From assembly GCF_004339745.1 (NCBI RefSeq), contig NZ_SMGP01000002.1, positions 1,736,001 through 1,800,000 on the forward strand: 64,000 nucleotides of DNA. Reading direction: 5' to 3'. The stretch is from Paraburkholderia sp. BL9I2N2 (GTDB lineage: Bacteria; Pseudomonadota; Gammaproteobacteria; Burkholderiales; Burkholderiaceae). This document shows positions 35,157 through 43,252 of the stretch, in pieces (within the stretch, counting starts at the first letter, position 1; each line of letters begins with the position of its first letter). The notes under the pieces are model-generated. The model searched no databases. It saw nothing but the letters and a program-made list of their open reading frames with translations, and was not told where the DNA came from. A program made the position numbers and the translations under genes.

Positions 35157-36458
35157 TCAGCTCTTGCCTTTTTCTGCGTTGTCCCAATCGAGTTTTCCAG
35201 CGGTTTTTCCCGCCACCGAATACAGTGCGCCGGGCGCATTGCGGGTGCGTTGGAAAGCCTCCAGCGTTTCGCCGCGCATGGCGGCGTAGATGTGCAGATT
35301 CGACATGCCCGTTACAGCACCGAGCTTTTCGAGCATGAAGAAGATCACGCCGTAGTGCAGCAACGCGCGCCAGTCACGGCGGCGAATCAGGTCGCGCTCT
35401 TCTTCACTCAACCCGGCCGCTTCGAAACTCGCTTCCGGATCGTTCAGAAACGCTTCGCGATGAGCGGGTTCGACCATCCGGTGAAGGTAATCGTTGATCC
35501 GATAGGCGCGCACGGCGACTTCGATCGAGAACGGATAGGTGCCCTCGAGTTTCTCGACATCGGCGAGTTGAACCGCCATCCGCTGGCGGTGACGTTCGAC
35601 GACGGAAGGCTTCGTCTCACCCTCTTCGCCTTCGTAGATCGCAGTCGCGATGCCTGCCATCGACGGCAGGTAGTAGCTGCGATGCTTGCAAACGACGCTG
35701 GATGACAGGGCGCCTCGCATCGTCAGCCACATGATCACTTCCGCACCTTCGAAGCCGCCCAGTTCCGCGTATTCGGCAATCGTCATCTCGGCCAGTTGCT
35801 CGGGATCGTTTTCGAAGAGATCGAGAAAGCGCTGGTCCCATTCGGGATTGTTGAAACCCGCACGCTCTCCATGCACTTGATGCGACAGGCCACCCGTTGC
35901 GACGATCGCGACTTTGAGATCTTCGGGGTAGCTCTCGATTGCACGTCGCAACGCTTGTCCAAGCTTGTAAAAGCGTCGAGCGCTCGGCACCGGCAGTTGC
36001 AGCACGCCCATCTGCAGCGGCACGAGCTTCACCGGCCATTCGGGCTTGTGCGGGCAAAGCATCGATAGCGGCGAAAAGCAGCCGTGATCGAGCGCCTTGT
36101 TCTGAAAGAACGACATGTCGAACTCGTCGGTCATCAGCGAAGTGCCGATGTGCGCGGCCAACTCAGGATGACCTTTGATCGGCGGCAGATCGCGTGCGCC
36201 GCCCCCTTCGTCGGCGACGTTCCACTCGGGTCCCACGCCTAGCGTGAACGCGGAATAGTGGTCGAAGAAGAACGAAGTGACATGGTCGTTGTAGATGACC
36301 AGCAGCACGTCAGGGCACTTGTCGGCGAGCCAGTCGGCCAACGGCGCGAAGTTTTCGAAGATGGGTGCCCACACGGGATCGTCACGCTTGTTCTTATCGA
36401 AAGCAAAGCCGATGGTTGGTGTGTGCGAGGCAGCGATGCCTCCAATGATCCGTGCCAT
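35157..36458 (-). CDS. galA: Gallate dioxygenase
   Basis: A 433-residue extradiol ring-cleaving enzyme of the LigAB superfamily in which the catalytic (LigB-like, N-terminal) and small (LigA-like, C-terminal) parts are fused, as in GalA and DesB. It opens gallate to 4-oxalomesaconate. Iron ligands are in IAASHTP (His at about residue 12) and VIYNDHVTSFFFDHY (His near 59); GGLSHQVHGERAG near 190 carries the catalytic His. The LigA-like end is IRRRDWRALLHYGVIFFMLEKL. First gene of the gallate set, with a 615-base upstream gap. Confidence 0.93.
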   Translation of the reverse strand: MARIIGGIAASHTPTIGFAFDKNKRDDPVWAPIFENFAPLADWLADKCPDVLLVIYNDHVTSFFFDHYSAFTLGVGPEWNVADEGGGARDLPPIKGHPELAAHIGTSLMTDEFDMSFFQNKALDHGCFSPLSMLCPHKPEWPVKLVPLQMGVLQLPVPSARRFYKLGQALRRAIESYPEDLKVAIVATGGLSHQVHGERAGFNNPEWDQRFLDLFENDPEQLAEMTIAEYAELGGFEGAEVIMWLTMRGALSSSVVCKHRSYYLPSMAGIATAIYEGEEGETKPSVVERHRQRMAVQLADVEKLEGTYPFSIEVAVRAYRINDYLHRMVEPAHREAFLNDPEASFEAAGLSEEERDLIRRRDWRALLHYGVIFFMLEKLGAVTGMSNLHIYAAMRGETLEAFQRTRNAPGALYSVAGKTAGKLDWDNAEKGKS

Positions 36459-37073
36459 ACCTGTACTCCTTCAAAAACTCATTTGGACCGCCGACGCAAC
36501 AAACTCAGGCAGCGGGTGCAGAAGCGCAGCGCAAGCGCTGAGCCTAAGGCGCTTCTTGCTGGCCGATAGAAAGTGCGGGCGTCTCGGGATACAAAGGTAT
36601 GAAGTGCAGGGACTTACAGAAAGCAAGGGTAAACCATGAGTTAACGGCTTGAAAGTGCCGTCGCACTTCCTATCCCCTGATCTGACGATATCGGCAAGCC
36701 GCGCCCCGTAAAGCGTTTTCGGGATCCCATGGCCGCACTGCTCCGCGAACAGGTTTGCAGAGCATTTCAGATCGCGATAAATAAAACAGATGGGGCTAAA
36801 TTGAAATCGCAAACTGCCGAACGCATGGCGCCAGCGCGAAGGGATCGCAGAGGCTGTAGTAAATGGGGAACAGGCGCGTGGATGACTTGATAAAAAGATA
36901 CGTCCAGCGCGATGGGATGGGTGAACCACACCGATGGAGTAAGCTTGCCGTCGATTTGCGATATTGGACCGCGCGGCGCACCCGGGTTTTTCCTGGTCTT
37001 ACTGTGTCGATACCGGCGTCGTCGGATCGTCGTTGCAGTATGTCCAACTTCTCTAATGAAAGGAGAACACACC
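36459..37073. other. Gap between gallate dioxygenase and SRPBCC gene
   Basis: Some 615 bases with no gene I can support. A minus-strand frame at 36471-36929 and overlapping plus frames have irregular codon use and no domain. The region should contain the divergent promoters of galA and the SRPBCC gene. No regulator gene for gallate (GalR/LysR type) lies here. Confidence 0.5.
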
Positions 37074-37520
37074 ATGGCTACCGGAACCATCCATCTGCAC
37101 CGCGTCTTGCGCGCTACACCTGAACGCATCTATCGTGCCTTCCTCGAACCGGATGCGATAGTGAGGTGGCTTCCTCCGTACGGGTTCACCTGCCAGGTCC
37201 ACCACATGGATGCCAAAATCGGCGGCACCCACAAGATGTCCTTCCGTAACTTCGGCACCGGCAACAGCCACTCGTTCGGCGGCGAGTATCTCGAACTGGT
37301 GCCGTTCGAGAAGATCCGCTACTCGGACCGATTCGACGACCCGAACCTGCCGGGCGAGATGCAGGCCACCATTTCATTGCGGCAGGTATCGTGCGGAACC
37401 GAACTCACCATTTTGCAGGAGGGCGTGCCCGAGGTCATTCCTGTGGAGATGTGCTACCTCGGTTGGCAGGAGTCGCTTGTTCAGTTGGCGAAGCTGGTCG
37501 AGCCCGAGATTCCCGACTGA
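37074..37520 (+). CDS. SRPBCC (AHSA1-like) protein
   Basis: A 148-residue START/SRPBCC-fold protein: HLHRVLRATPERIYRAFLEPDAIVRWLPP at the start is the AHSA1 signature, with later GGTHKMSFRNF and IEL-type strands and the C-terminal LGWQESLVQLAKLVE helix. AAAGGAGAACACACC before ATG 37074 gives a very strong ribosome binding site. Such proteins bind hydrophobic ligands or modulate other enzymes; alone here, opposite the nitrile hydratase operon. Function not assigned. Confidence 0.88.
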   Translation: MATGTIHLHRVLRATPERIYRAFLEPDAIVRWLPPYGFTCQVHHMDAKIGGTHKMSFRNFGTGNSHSFGGEYLELVPFEKIRYSDRFDDPNLPGEMQATISLRQVSCGTELTILQEGVPEVIPVEMCYLGWQESLVQLAKLVEPEIPD

Positions 37521-37536
37521 CGATGCGTGCAGACCG

Positions 37537-37905
37537 TCACTCGAGTTCGATCGGCTGTCCATGCGGCGTGCGGCGCGCTGCCGCATCCCACGCGTTACGG
37601 CGACGCAGAAGCGAGTCGTCGGTCACGAGTCCTTTGATCGTGCTGATGCGCTCCAGCGCTGTCAGCCAATGCGAGTAGTAAGTGTCGCCGTGGTCTGCGT
37701 CGCCGGCGGCCTGTGCGTCGCGGATTGCCTCGTTCAAGCACGTTGCCCACTCGGCCCAGGTGAACATGCCGCGCTCGTGCAACGCCAGGGTCATGGCAAA
37801 CGCCTGGGCTTCCCACGGCGCGTTGAAAACCGGCCCTGCGTCGTCGCAAGGCAGGGCTGGCAACGCGGCTCGCAGTTCAGGTAGTTTCGTTAGAGCATCA
37901 GTCAT
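37537..37905 (-). CDS. Nitrile hydratase activator / metallochaperone (P14K type)
   Basis: A 122-residue protein of the nitrile hydratase beta-subunit-like accessory class. Features: FNAPWEAQAFAMTLALHERGMFTWAEWATCLNEAI, close in form to the N-terminal domain of the beta subunit, and YYSHWLTALERI. In cobalt enzymes this activator inserts the metal and supports cysteine oxidation by exchanging alpha subunits. Its start overlaps the beta-subunit stop by four bases (ATGA), so expression is coupled. Confidence 0.9.
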   Translation of the reverse strand: MTDALTKLPELRAALPALPCDDAGPVFNAPWEAQAFAMTLALHERGMFTWAEWATCLNEAIRDAQAAGDADHGDTYYSHWLTALERISTIKGLVTDDSLLRRRNAWDAAARRTPHGQPIELE

Positions 37906-38567
37906 GGTGCCGGCGGCAGTTCGAGATACGGTTCCCAGCAATCGACGCATACCGACGCCGCAGTCGTATCCCGCCCCCAAAGCTCCGCACTGTCGAAGCG
38001 CACGGTATAGAGCCATTGCGGTTGCTCGCCCAGGCCGATCGCGTTGGTATCGGGAAAGACATGCGTGCCGTGCACAGTAACAATGCGCCCGCGTTTGCCA
38101 CGACAATAACGCGGCAAGCGAGTATGCGACGAAGGATTGATTTGACGAGCCTGCACCCAATCGCCAACGGCAAACTTTGCTTCAACGGCCGCGGGTCGCT
38201 CGACGGGACTGCCTCGTAGCAGCGTCGCGGATACGTCTTTGGCCATCAACACGCGCGGAACCGGCACCGCTTGACTCATCGACTTGCCTGACTCGATTTC
38301 GTCGGCCGTAGCCAGACCGGTGCTCAGGATGAGTTTCTTCAAACCCTCGAACCAGATCTGGTAGTAGCTGCTGGAAAGGTATTGCGCCGGCGGCAAACTC
38401 TCCCGCGCGGCACGCGACATGTCGATGTTCCACTTACCGATTGCGCCCATGGCGATCGTGGTCGCGTGCACCCTGCGCTCCCAGTCGGCGTGAAAGGGCG
38501 AGACTTCGTTATCGGGACATATCGGACCGAAAGTCTGCATACCACCGAGATCCTGCGCGCCGTTCAT
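37902..38567 (-). CDS. Nitrile hydratase beta subunit
   Basis: A 221-residue beta subunit. The start MNGAQDLGGMQTFGP matches the family hallmark; the middle helices (WERRVHATTIAMGAIGKWN) and the C-terminal SH3-like domain (FAVGDWVQARQINP, RLPRYCRGKRGRI, LYTVRF, DCWEPYLE) complete it. With alpha it forms the alpha-beta heterodimer that hydrates nitriles to amides in the cytoplasm. It overlaps the alpha stop by four bases and the activator start by four bases. Confidence 0.93.
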   Translation of the reverse strand: MNGAQDLGGMQTFGPICPDNEVSPFHADWERRVHATTIAMGAIGKWNIDMSRAARESLPPAQYLSSSYYQIWFEGLKKLILSTGLATADEIESGKSMSQAVPVPRVLMAKDVSATLLRGSPVERPAAVEAKFAVGDWVQARQINPSSHTRLPRYCRGKRGRIVTVHGTHVFPDTNAIGLGEQPQWLYTVRFDSAELWGRDTTAASVCVDCWEPYLELPPAP

Positions 38568-39238
38568 GGTGTCCCCCGTGTCGACTCGGGAGTCGTCGGC
38601 AATCCCGTGCCGATCATCGAATCACGCGTTACCAGTTCAGCTAGCGCCTCTTCGGGGAAATCGGCGGTGCCGGGAGGCTGCATGGGCAACACGAGGTATC
38701 GAACCTCCGCAGTCGAATCCCACACGCGAAACTCGACTTCCGCCGGTAATTCGAAGCCGAACTCCTTCAATACGCCACGGGGATCGATGACGGCACGCGA
38801 CCGGTAAGGCGCCGATTTGTACCATACGGGTGGAAGTCCGAGCACAGGCCACGGGTAGCACGAGCACAATGTGCAGACCACCATGTTGTGAACGGCGGGC
38901 GTGTTTTCCAGCACGATCATGTGCTCGCCCTGTCGGCCTGTGTAGCCGAGCGACGCGATCGCTGCAGTGGCGTCGTCGAGTAGCCATTGTTTGTACGCCG
39001 GATCACACCAAGCCTTTGCGATCACGCGGGCGCCATTGCGCGGCCCGACTTTGTGCTCATAGGTTTCGATGAGGATGTCCAACGCGTGCGGATCGACATA
39101 CCCTTTCTCGACCAGCAGGGATTCCAGAGCACGGACACGCAGATCCATCTCCGACAAAGCACTACCGTGGTGGTCGTGAGTGTCGGTGTGCGGGTGCGCG
39201 TGGTGATCGCCATCGGGATCGTTACCGTTCATCGCCAT
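38564..39238 (-). CDS. Nitrile hydratase alpha subunit, cobalt type
   Basis: A 224-residue catalytic subunit. The metal claw is VVCTLCSC (Cys122, Cys125, Ser126, Cys127); Thr at position 123 marks the Co type, where Fe enzymes have Ser. The family pieces VGPRNGARVIAKAWCDPAYKQWLL and WYKSAPYRSRAVIDPRGVL are intact. An N-terminal tail of about 25 residues is His/Asp-rich (DHHAHPHTDTHDHH), beyond the normal start, and might gather metal. Order alpha-beta-activator with overlapping stops and starts indicates one operon. Catalyses nitrile to amide; an amidase is not found in the window. Confidence 0.93.
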   Translation of the reverse strand: MAMNGNDPDGDHHAHPHTDTHDHHGSALSEMDLRVRALESLLVEKGYVDPHALDILIETYEHKVGPRNGARVIAKAWCDPAYKQWLLDDATAAIASLGYTGRQGEHMIVLENTPAVHNMVVCTLCSCYPWPVLGLPPVWYKSAPYRSRAVIDPRGVLKEFGFELPAEVEFRVWDSTAEVRYLVLPMQPPGTADFPEEALAELVTRDSMIGTGLPTTPESTRGTP

Positions 39239-39396
39239 TCACCGCGAACAAGGCTGGAGAGAACAAGTATGGTTCGTGCTGGGCGCAAATGCAATCTTGG
39301 GCGAGTGTGATGCTCTGGGCGTAGGTCGCCCTCAGATTGATGCTTCCTGCGGCAGCGATTGAGGTTTCAGTAATGCGTAAGCACAATAAGCCCTGT

Positions 39397-40035
39397 CTAA
39401 ACGTCAGCGTCGCGCTGACGCACATAGTGACGGCGGGCTTTTGCACGGTTCCCGCAGTCGCCCATCGAACACCACCGTCTGTTCTGCGCACGACTTTCAT
39501 CCACGAAAAGCCATCCGCAGCCCCGGTCGTCCTGACACTGCTTCACCTTATGCGAATGGGGACCGGTTAGCAGCGCCAAAGCGGATATGACCACAGGCAT
39601 GAGCAGAACACACACGCCATTCGCGTGCGCATCGGCGTTCCACAGATAGCGCCCTCGCTGGACGGATAGCTGCATGCCAGGAGGGCCCGCATTGAGCAAC
39701 TGGGACAGAAGCGAAAGGTCGGTTTTCGCTGGGGCCTTGTCCGACGCCGCGCTCTGAAGCGCCCGGTAAATCGTCTCACGCAACGATAAAGCTGTCTGGT
39801 ATCCGTTTTCGGCGAGGACAGGATCGCCCTTCCATTCAAGCGACAACGCGCGCAAAAAACCCGCATCGAACAGTCGGGCCTCGGCAAACCACCGAAGCAG
39901 CGCCTCAGCGGATGGCAAACGCTCTTCCTGCTCGTCAGCCCGGCGCCACGCGACCGTGTTCACGAACCGAATGGCCAACTCCTCGTCGACATGCGACGCC
40001 CTGCGCGGCCGAGCTTTTTCATTCTGGACGGTCAT
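39397..40035 (-). CDS. CGNR zinc-finger regulator 1 (ABATE domain)
   Basis: A 212-residue protein with an N-terminal ABATE (stress-induced transcription regulator) domain and a C-terminal CGNR zinc finger, KQCQDDRGCGWLFVDESRA and RRWCSMGDCGNRAKARRHY. Family members are DNA-binding repressors. ATG 40035 is chosen (AAGAGG upstream); the longer frame from 40146 overlaps the divergent gene start. It is divergent from the EamA exporter, with a symmetrical operator between them, so probably represses that gene and itself. Confidence 0.85.
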   Translation of the reverse strand: MTVQNEKARPRRASHVDEELAIRFVNTVAWRRADEQEERLPSAEALLRWFAEARLFDAGFLRALSLEWKGDPVLAENGYQTALSLRETIYRALQSAASDKAPAKTDLSLLSQLLNAGPPGMQLSVQRGRYLWNADAHANGVCVLLMPVVISALALLTGPHSHKVKQCQDDRGCGWLFVDESRAQNRRWCSMGDCGNRAKARRHYVRQRDADV

Positions 40036-40066
40036 GCTAAATGCCTCTTGTAAATCCGCTTCGAAA

Positions 40067-40090
40067 GTATAACCTGTTAACCGGTTATAC
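40067..40090. promoter_or_regulatory. Palindromic operator between CGNR regulator 1 and the EamA gene
   Basis: GTATAACC-TGTTAACC-GGTTATAC: 8-bp perfect arms, with TAACCGGTTA nested across the right half. It covers almost one third of the 76-base divergent gap, 21 bases before the EamA start. TAACC/GGTTA half-sites also occur at the second CGNR locus (43118-43190). Confidence 0.65.
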
Positions 40091-40111
40091 AGATCAACGA
40101 ACGGACTTGTT

Positions 40112-41032
40112 ATGTCGACTCGACCGCTACTCGCGTTCTCTGCCATTTATTTCGTTTGGGGGTCGACCTATCTTGCCGTTGCGATCGGCTTGCGCTCGTT
40201 CCCACCGATGATTCTGATGGGAACACGCTGCGTGATTGGCGGTTTGATCCTGCTGGGGTGGAGCCTGCTGCACAATCAGCGCCTCCCGTCCGCTCAGTTA
40301 TTGATTCATGGCGTCGCATGCGGCCTGCTTTTCTTCGTCGGCTGCCACGGCGTTCTGGCGATTGCGCAGCAGCATGTGCCGTCAGGAATTGCCGCCGTCA
40401 TTCTGGCGACCATTCCGTTCTGGATTGCCATGCTGCGCTTTTTGCTTCCGGGAGAACGTCGTCCTGTGCCGGCCACCATCTGCGCACTGGGTGTGGGTTT
40501 TGCCGGCGTCGCCGTCATCGCGTGGGCAGCACCCTCGTCGGGCTCGCACGGAATGGAGTTGCCCTGGCTTGCCGCGTTGCTCGGCGCAAGCCTTTCGTGG
40601 GCACTAGGAACGGTCCTGACTCAGCGACATAAGGGCAAGACTCCCGCGCTTACGCTTGCGGGGGTCGAACTGTTAGCGGGTGGCGCAACGCTCGCTGTGT
40701 TGTGCGCGATAACGGGAGAACTACGCGGCTTCCGGGTCCAGGCAGTCTCAGCAGACTCGCTTTTTGCGCTTGGCTACCTGATTCTCGCAGGTACCGTTCT
40801 GTCATTCGCCGCGTATGTCTGGTTGCTCGACCGCGTCGATCCGACACTGGTCGCAACATACACGTTCGTCAATCCAGTGATTGCCGTGATGCTGGGGTGG
40901 GCTTTTCTCGAGGAACGCCCCACAGCTGGGATGCTAGTGGGCGCACCGTTGATTGTGGGAGCCGTCGCTACCGCCTGGTTAATCGATCGGAAACAGCAAA
41001 TCGTAGGCGGAGGCAGCCCAAGGCGTTACTGA
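40112..41032 (+). CDS. EamA/DMT-family exporter
   Basis: A 306-residue inner-membrane protein with ten hydrophobic segments in two EamA repeats: FSAIYFVWGSTYLAVAIGL is the starting helix, and the second repeat begins LPWLAALLGASLSWALGTV. YTFVNPVIAVMLGWAFLEERP is the conserved helix 9-10 signature. Transports small metabolites or drugs outwards. Control by the divergent CGNR regulator is likely. Its stop overlaps the lipoprotein stop on the other strand by seven bases. Confidence 0.92.
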   Translation: MSTRPLLAFSAIYFVWGSTYLAVAIGLRSFPPMILMGTRCVIGGLILLGWSLLHNQRLPSAQLLIHGVACGLLFFVGCHGVLAIAQQHVPSGIAAVILATIPFWIAMLRFLLPGERRPVPATICALGVGFAGVAVIAWAAPSSGSHGMELPWLAALLGASLSWALGTVLTQRHKGKTPALTLAGVELLAGGATLAVLCAITGELRGFRVQAVSADSLFALGYLILAGTVLSFAAYVWLLDRVDPTLVATYTFVNPVIAVMLGWAFLEERPTAGMLVGAPLIVGAVATAWLIDRKQQIVGGGSPRRY

Positions 41033-41481
41033 CCCGACGCATGTGCTCTGAGGAACGCCACATAGCCGTTCTGTGTCTTGAGGATCTTCTCGGCGCAGTC
41101 GTCATAGTCGGAACCTTTGGCGTTGTCCGGCCCATACATGCCGCGGCACTGCGCAAAGAGAGTCAAGGTTGCGCCCGAGCCTTTTGCGGCGCGGGTCGCC
41201 GAAAAGGCAACCTTGCCCGACCCACTCGGCACGTCGGTGTCGATTGCGACCGCGTCCGCGCGCGTCACGCTGGTATCGGAATGCTGCTCGATATAGCGTT
41301 TCGTCATCGCCCAAGCCGCGTCGCAGTTCGCCGGGTCGCAGTTGACCGCCGCATTGCGTTGGGCGGCGGCAAGATTCGTTTCGTTGTGGAGGAACTTCTG
41401 CTCTTGCTGCTCCTGCTTTTCGGCAGACGAGCAACCAGTCAGTACAAGCGCAACGAGCGCAAAGGCAGCGATCTTTTTCAC
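41026..41481 (-). CDS. Hypothetical lipoprotein
   Basis: A 151-residue lipoprotein: KKIAAFALVALVLTGCSSAEKQ with lipobox LTGC at residues 14-17. The mature part contains QEQQEQKFLHNETNLAAAQ (coiled), then NCDPANCDAAW and later CRGMYG with paired Cys. GAAGTTACTC upstream is weak. Ser after Cys predicts outer-membrane sorting. Function unknown; tail-to-tail with EamA. Confidence 0.75.
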   Translation of the reverse strand: MKKIAAFALVALVLTGCSSAEKQEQQEQKFLHNETNLAAAQRNAAVNCDPANCDAAWAMTKRYIEQHSDTSVTRADAVAIDTDVPSGSGKVAFSATRAAKGSGATLTLFAQCRGMYGPDNAKGSDYDDCAEKILKTQNGYVAFLRAHASGQ

Positions 41482-41694
41482 GAGTAACTTCCCCTAGCCA
41501 TGTTCGAGCGCGATTATAGCTGCGCGCCGGAAGTGCTCGCAGATTCGCCCGAACGACTTGCGTGAATATCGCCGCTTCTCACTTCTCAAAGGCCACCGCG
41601 GCGTGACGTAATTTGTTTGGCCGTTGCGGCGATTCGCGTTCTGTCGTTTTCATCATTCAGCGAATGGCCGCTTCCGGGCAGCATGCTCCAGAAA

Positions 41695-42393
41695 TCAGCG
41701 CTGCATCGACGCCGCGGCGCCGCCATCGAATAGCGCTGGCAATCCGTCAAGACCTTGCAGTTGCCAGTCGGGTGTCTGGCCCATTTCTTCGAAGACATTG
41801 CCGCTACGATTGATCCAGCATGTCGGAAAGCCGAAATAGCGAGCCCCCGTTGCATCCCACGCATTCGACGACACGAACAGAATCGATGTTCGAGCGAGCC
41901 CGAATGCCTGCTCCGCCAGCAGGTAAGCGCGGTCGTCCGGTTTGTACACGCGGACCGGGTCGACGCTCAGCAGATGGTCGAACTCCGCGCGAAGTCCCGA
42001 GTTCCCCACCACGGCGCCGATCGAATGAGGCGAACCGTTCGACAGTACGGCGAGCTTCAGTCCCCGCCGACGCAATTCGCTCAACGTACCGGGCACTTCG
42101 GGGAACGGCTGCAGGCGCAGGTATGCATCGCAGAGCGTCCTGCAGGCTTCATCGCCCAGATCGAGCCGAAGGTGCCGGCAGGTAAAGCGCAATGCGTCTT
42201 CCGTCGCCTCCTCGAAGGTGACGTAGCGGTTCATCAGACTCCGCAGCCACGTGTATTCGAGTTGCTTCTGTCGCCAGAGCGTGCTGATTTCACGTCCGCG
42301 CCCCGGATATTGTTGATCGCACCGCGCCACCACCGAGTGGACATCGAAAAGGGTGCCGTACAAATCGAATGCAATCGCCTTGATGTGATCCAT
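41695..42393 (-). CDS. Haloacid dehalogenase, type II (L-2-haloacid)
   Basis: A 232-residue HAD hydrolase. Nucleophile Asp10 in AFDLYGTLF, SNGS after AVLSNGSPHSIG, Lys in RVYKPDDRAYLLA and FVSSNAWDATGA are all motifs of L-2-haloacid dehalogenase (the DLYGT and VSSNAWD forms are specific to it). Removes halide from 2-haloacids with inversion. Single gene between the lipoprotein and CGNR regulator 2. About 200 bases upstream of its stop (41482-41694) carry nothing recognisable. Confidence 0.92.
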   Translation of the reverse strand: MDHIKAIAFDLYGTLFDVHSVVARCDQQYPGRGREISTLWRQKQLEYTWLRSLMNRYVTFEEATEDALRFTCRHLRLDLGDEACRTLCDAYLRLQPFPEVPGTLSELRRRGLKLAVLSNGSPHSIGAVVGNSGLRAEFDHLLSVDPVRVYKPDDRAYLLAEQAFGLARTSILFVSSNAWDATGARYFGFPTCWINRSGNVFEEMGQTPDWQLQGLDGLPALFDGGAAASMQR

Positions 42394-42447
42394 ATCACGC
42401 CTCCAAAACAGACCTCAGTACAACGCCGAACCGCTCACCACGTTACG

Positions 42448-43080
42448 TCACTCGCCTTGTTGCTCCTTGAGCCGCTTTCGGTGAGCGGCAACCTTCGCGC
42501 GGTTCCCGCAAATTGCCATGCTGCACCAGCGGCGCGCGTGGCCCCGCGTGTGATCCGCAAACATCAACGTGCAGCGCGGACCTTCACATGCCTTCACGTG
42601 CGTGAAGTCCTCGTCACACACCAGGTTCGCCAGCGCTTCGGCAATGGGCATCAGCAACGACTCCGGCGACTTCCAACGCCGATTCGTCCGGAGTTCAAAG
42701 GGCGACGCCTCGCCCGTCGCATCGGCGACGATTTCTGCATATCGGTCATCCCGCTCGAGCAGTTGATTCAGCGGCGCGAGCTCGCGTAAATCTCTCGCTG
42801 TCAACGGCCGCCCCTTCCTTTTCTGCGCAAATACCCTGAACCATTCGCGCAGCGCCCGAGCCTGCGCCGCAACGGCGTCGAGTTCGGCCGGCGTGGCCTG
42901 CGACCGCAGTGCAGTGAGCGCGGCGCGCGGGGCCATTCCGGCCTGCTCCAGCCAAGCCAGCAATCCGGCTCCATCGCTGATCCAGTCGACCTCTTCATCC
43001 ACGGGGGTCGCGACCGAGTTCAGGAAATCGAGGCCCGGCGCGTCGGCAACGAATATCGCGGGAATCTGACGGTAGTCCAT
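42448..43080 (-). CDS. CGNR zinc-finger regulator 2 (ABATE domain)
   Basis: A 210-residue paralogue of regulator 1: AIFVADAPGLDFLNSVATPVD at the start is the ABATE domain beginning, and the zinc finger is KACEGPRCTLMFADHTRGHARRWCSMAICGNRAK. The start ATG 43080 is preceded by a long stretch without coding quality; an upstream in-frame ATG at 43380 would overlap the divergent hydrolase. Divergent from the hydrolase-hydrolase-SDR operon, which it most likely controls. Confidence 0.87.
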   Translation of the reverse strand: MDYRQIPAIFVADAPGLDFLNSVATPVDEEVDWISDGAGLLAWLEQAGMAPRAALTALRSQATPAELDAVAAQARALREWFRVFAQKRKGRPLTARDLRELAPLNQLLERDDRYAEIVADATGEASPFELRTNRRWKSPESLLMPIAEALANLVCDEDFTHVKACEGPRCTLMFADHTRGHARRWCSMAICGNRAKVAAHRKRLKEQQGE

Positions 43081-43117
43081 TTTCTTGTAATCAATCTGCA
43101 ATGACGATGTCAGTATC

Positions 43118-43190
43118 GTAACCACTAAAAACGTACTTGACAAGTTACATATCAAGTTAGTAACCTTTAAAACAACATCAAACAGGTTAC
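43118..43190. promoter_or_regulatory. Cluster of TAACC/GGTTA half-sites at CGNR locus 2
   Basis: GTAACC at 43118-43123 and 43160-43165, GTTAC at 43144-43148 and GGTTAC at 43185-43190 fall in the 172-base divergent gap. GTAACC-N19-GGTTAC is an inverted pair. The same core as the operator at 40067-40090 suggests related DNA recognition by the two CGNR paralogues. Confidence 0.5.
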
Positions 43191-43252
43191 ACAAACGCGG
43201 CGAACCTGGCTGCATTTCGCAAGCAGCATTCACTATCTTCAAAGGAGCGGAC

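Noticed and set aside
36471..36929. A 152-residue minus frame in the gallate upstream gap
   Set aside because: No ribosome site, no domain and irregular composition; the gap is better read as regulatory.
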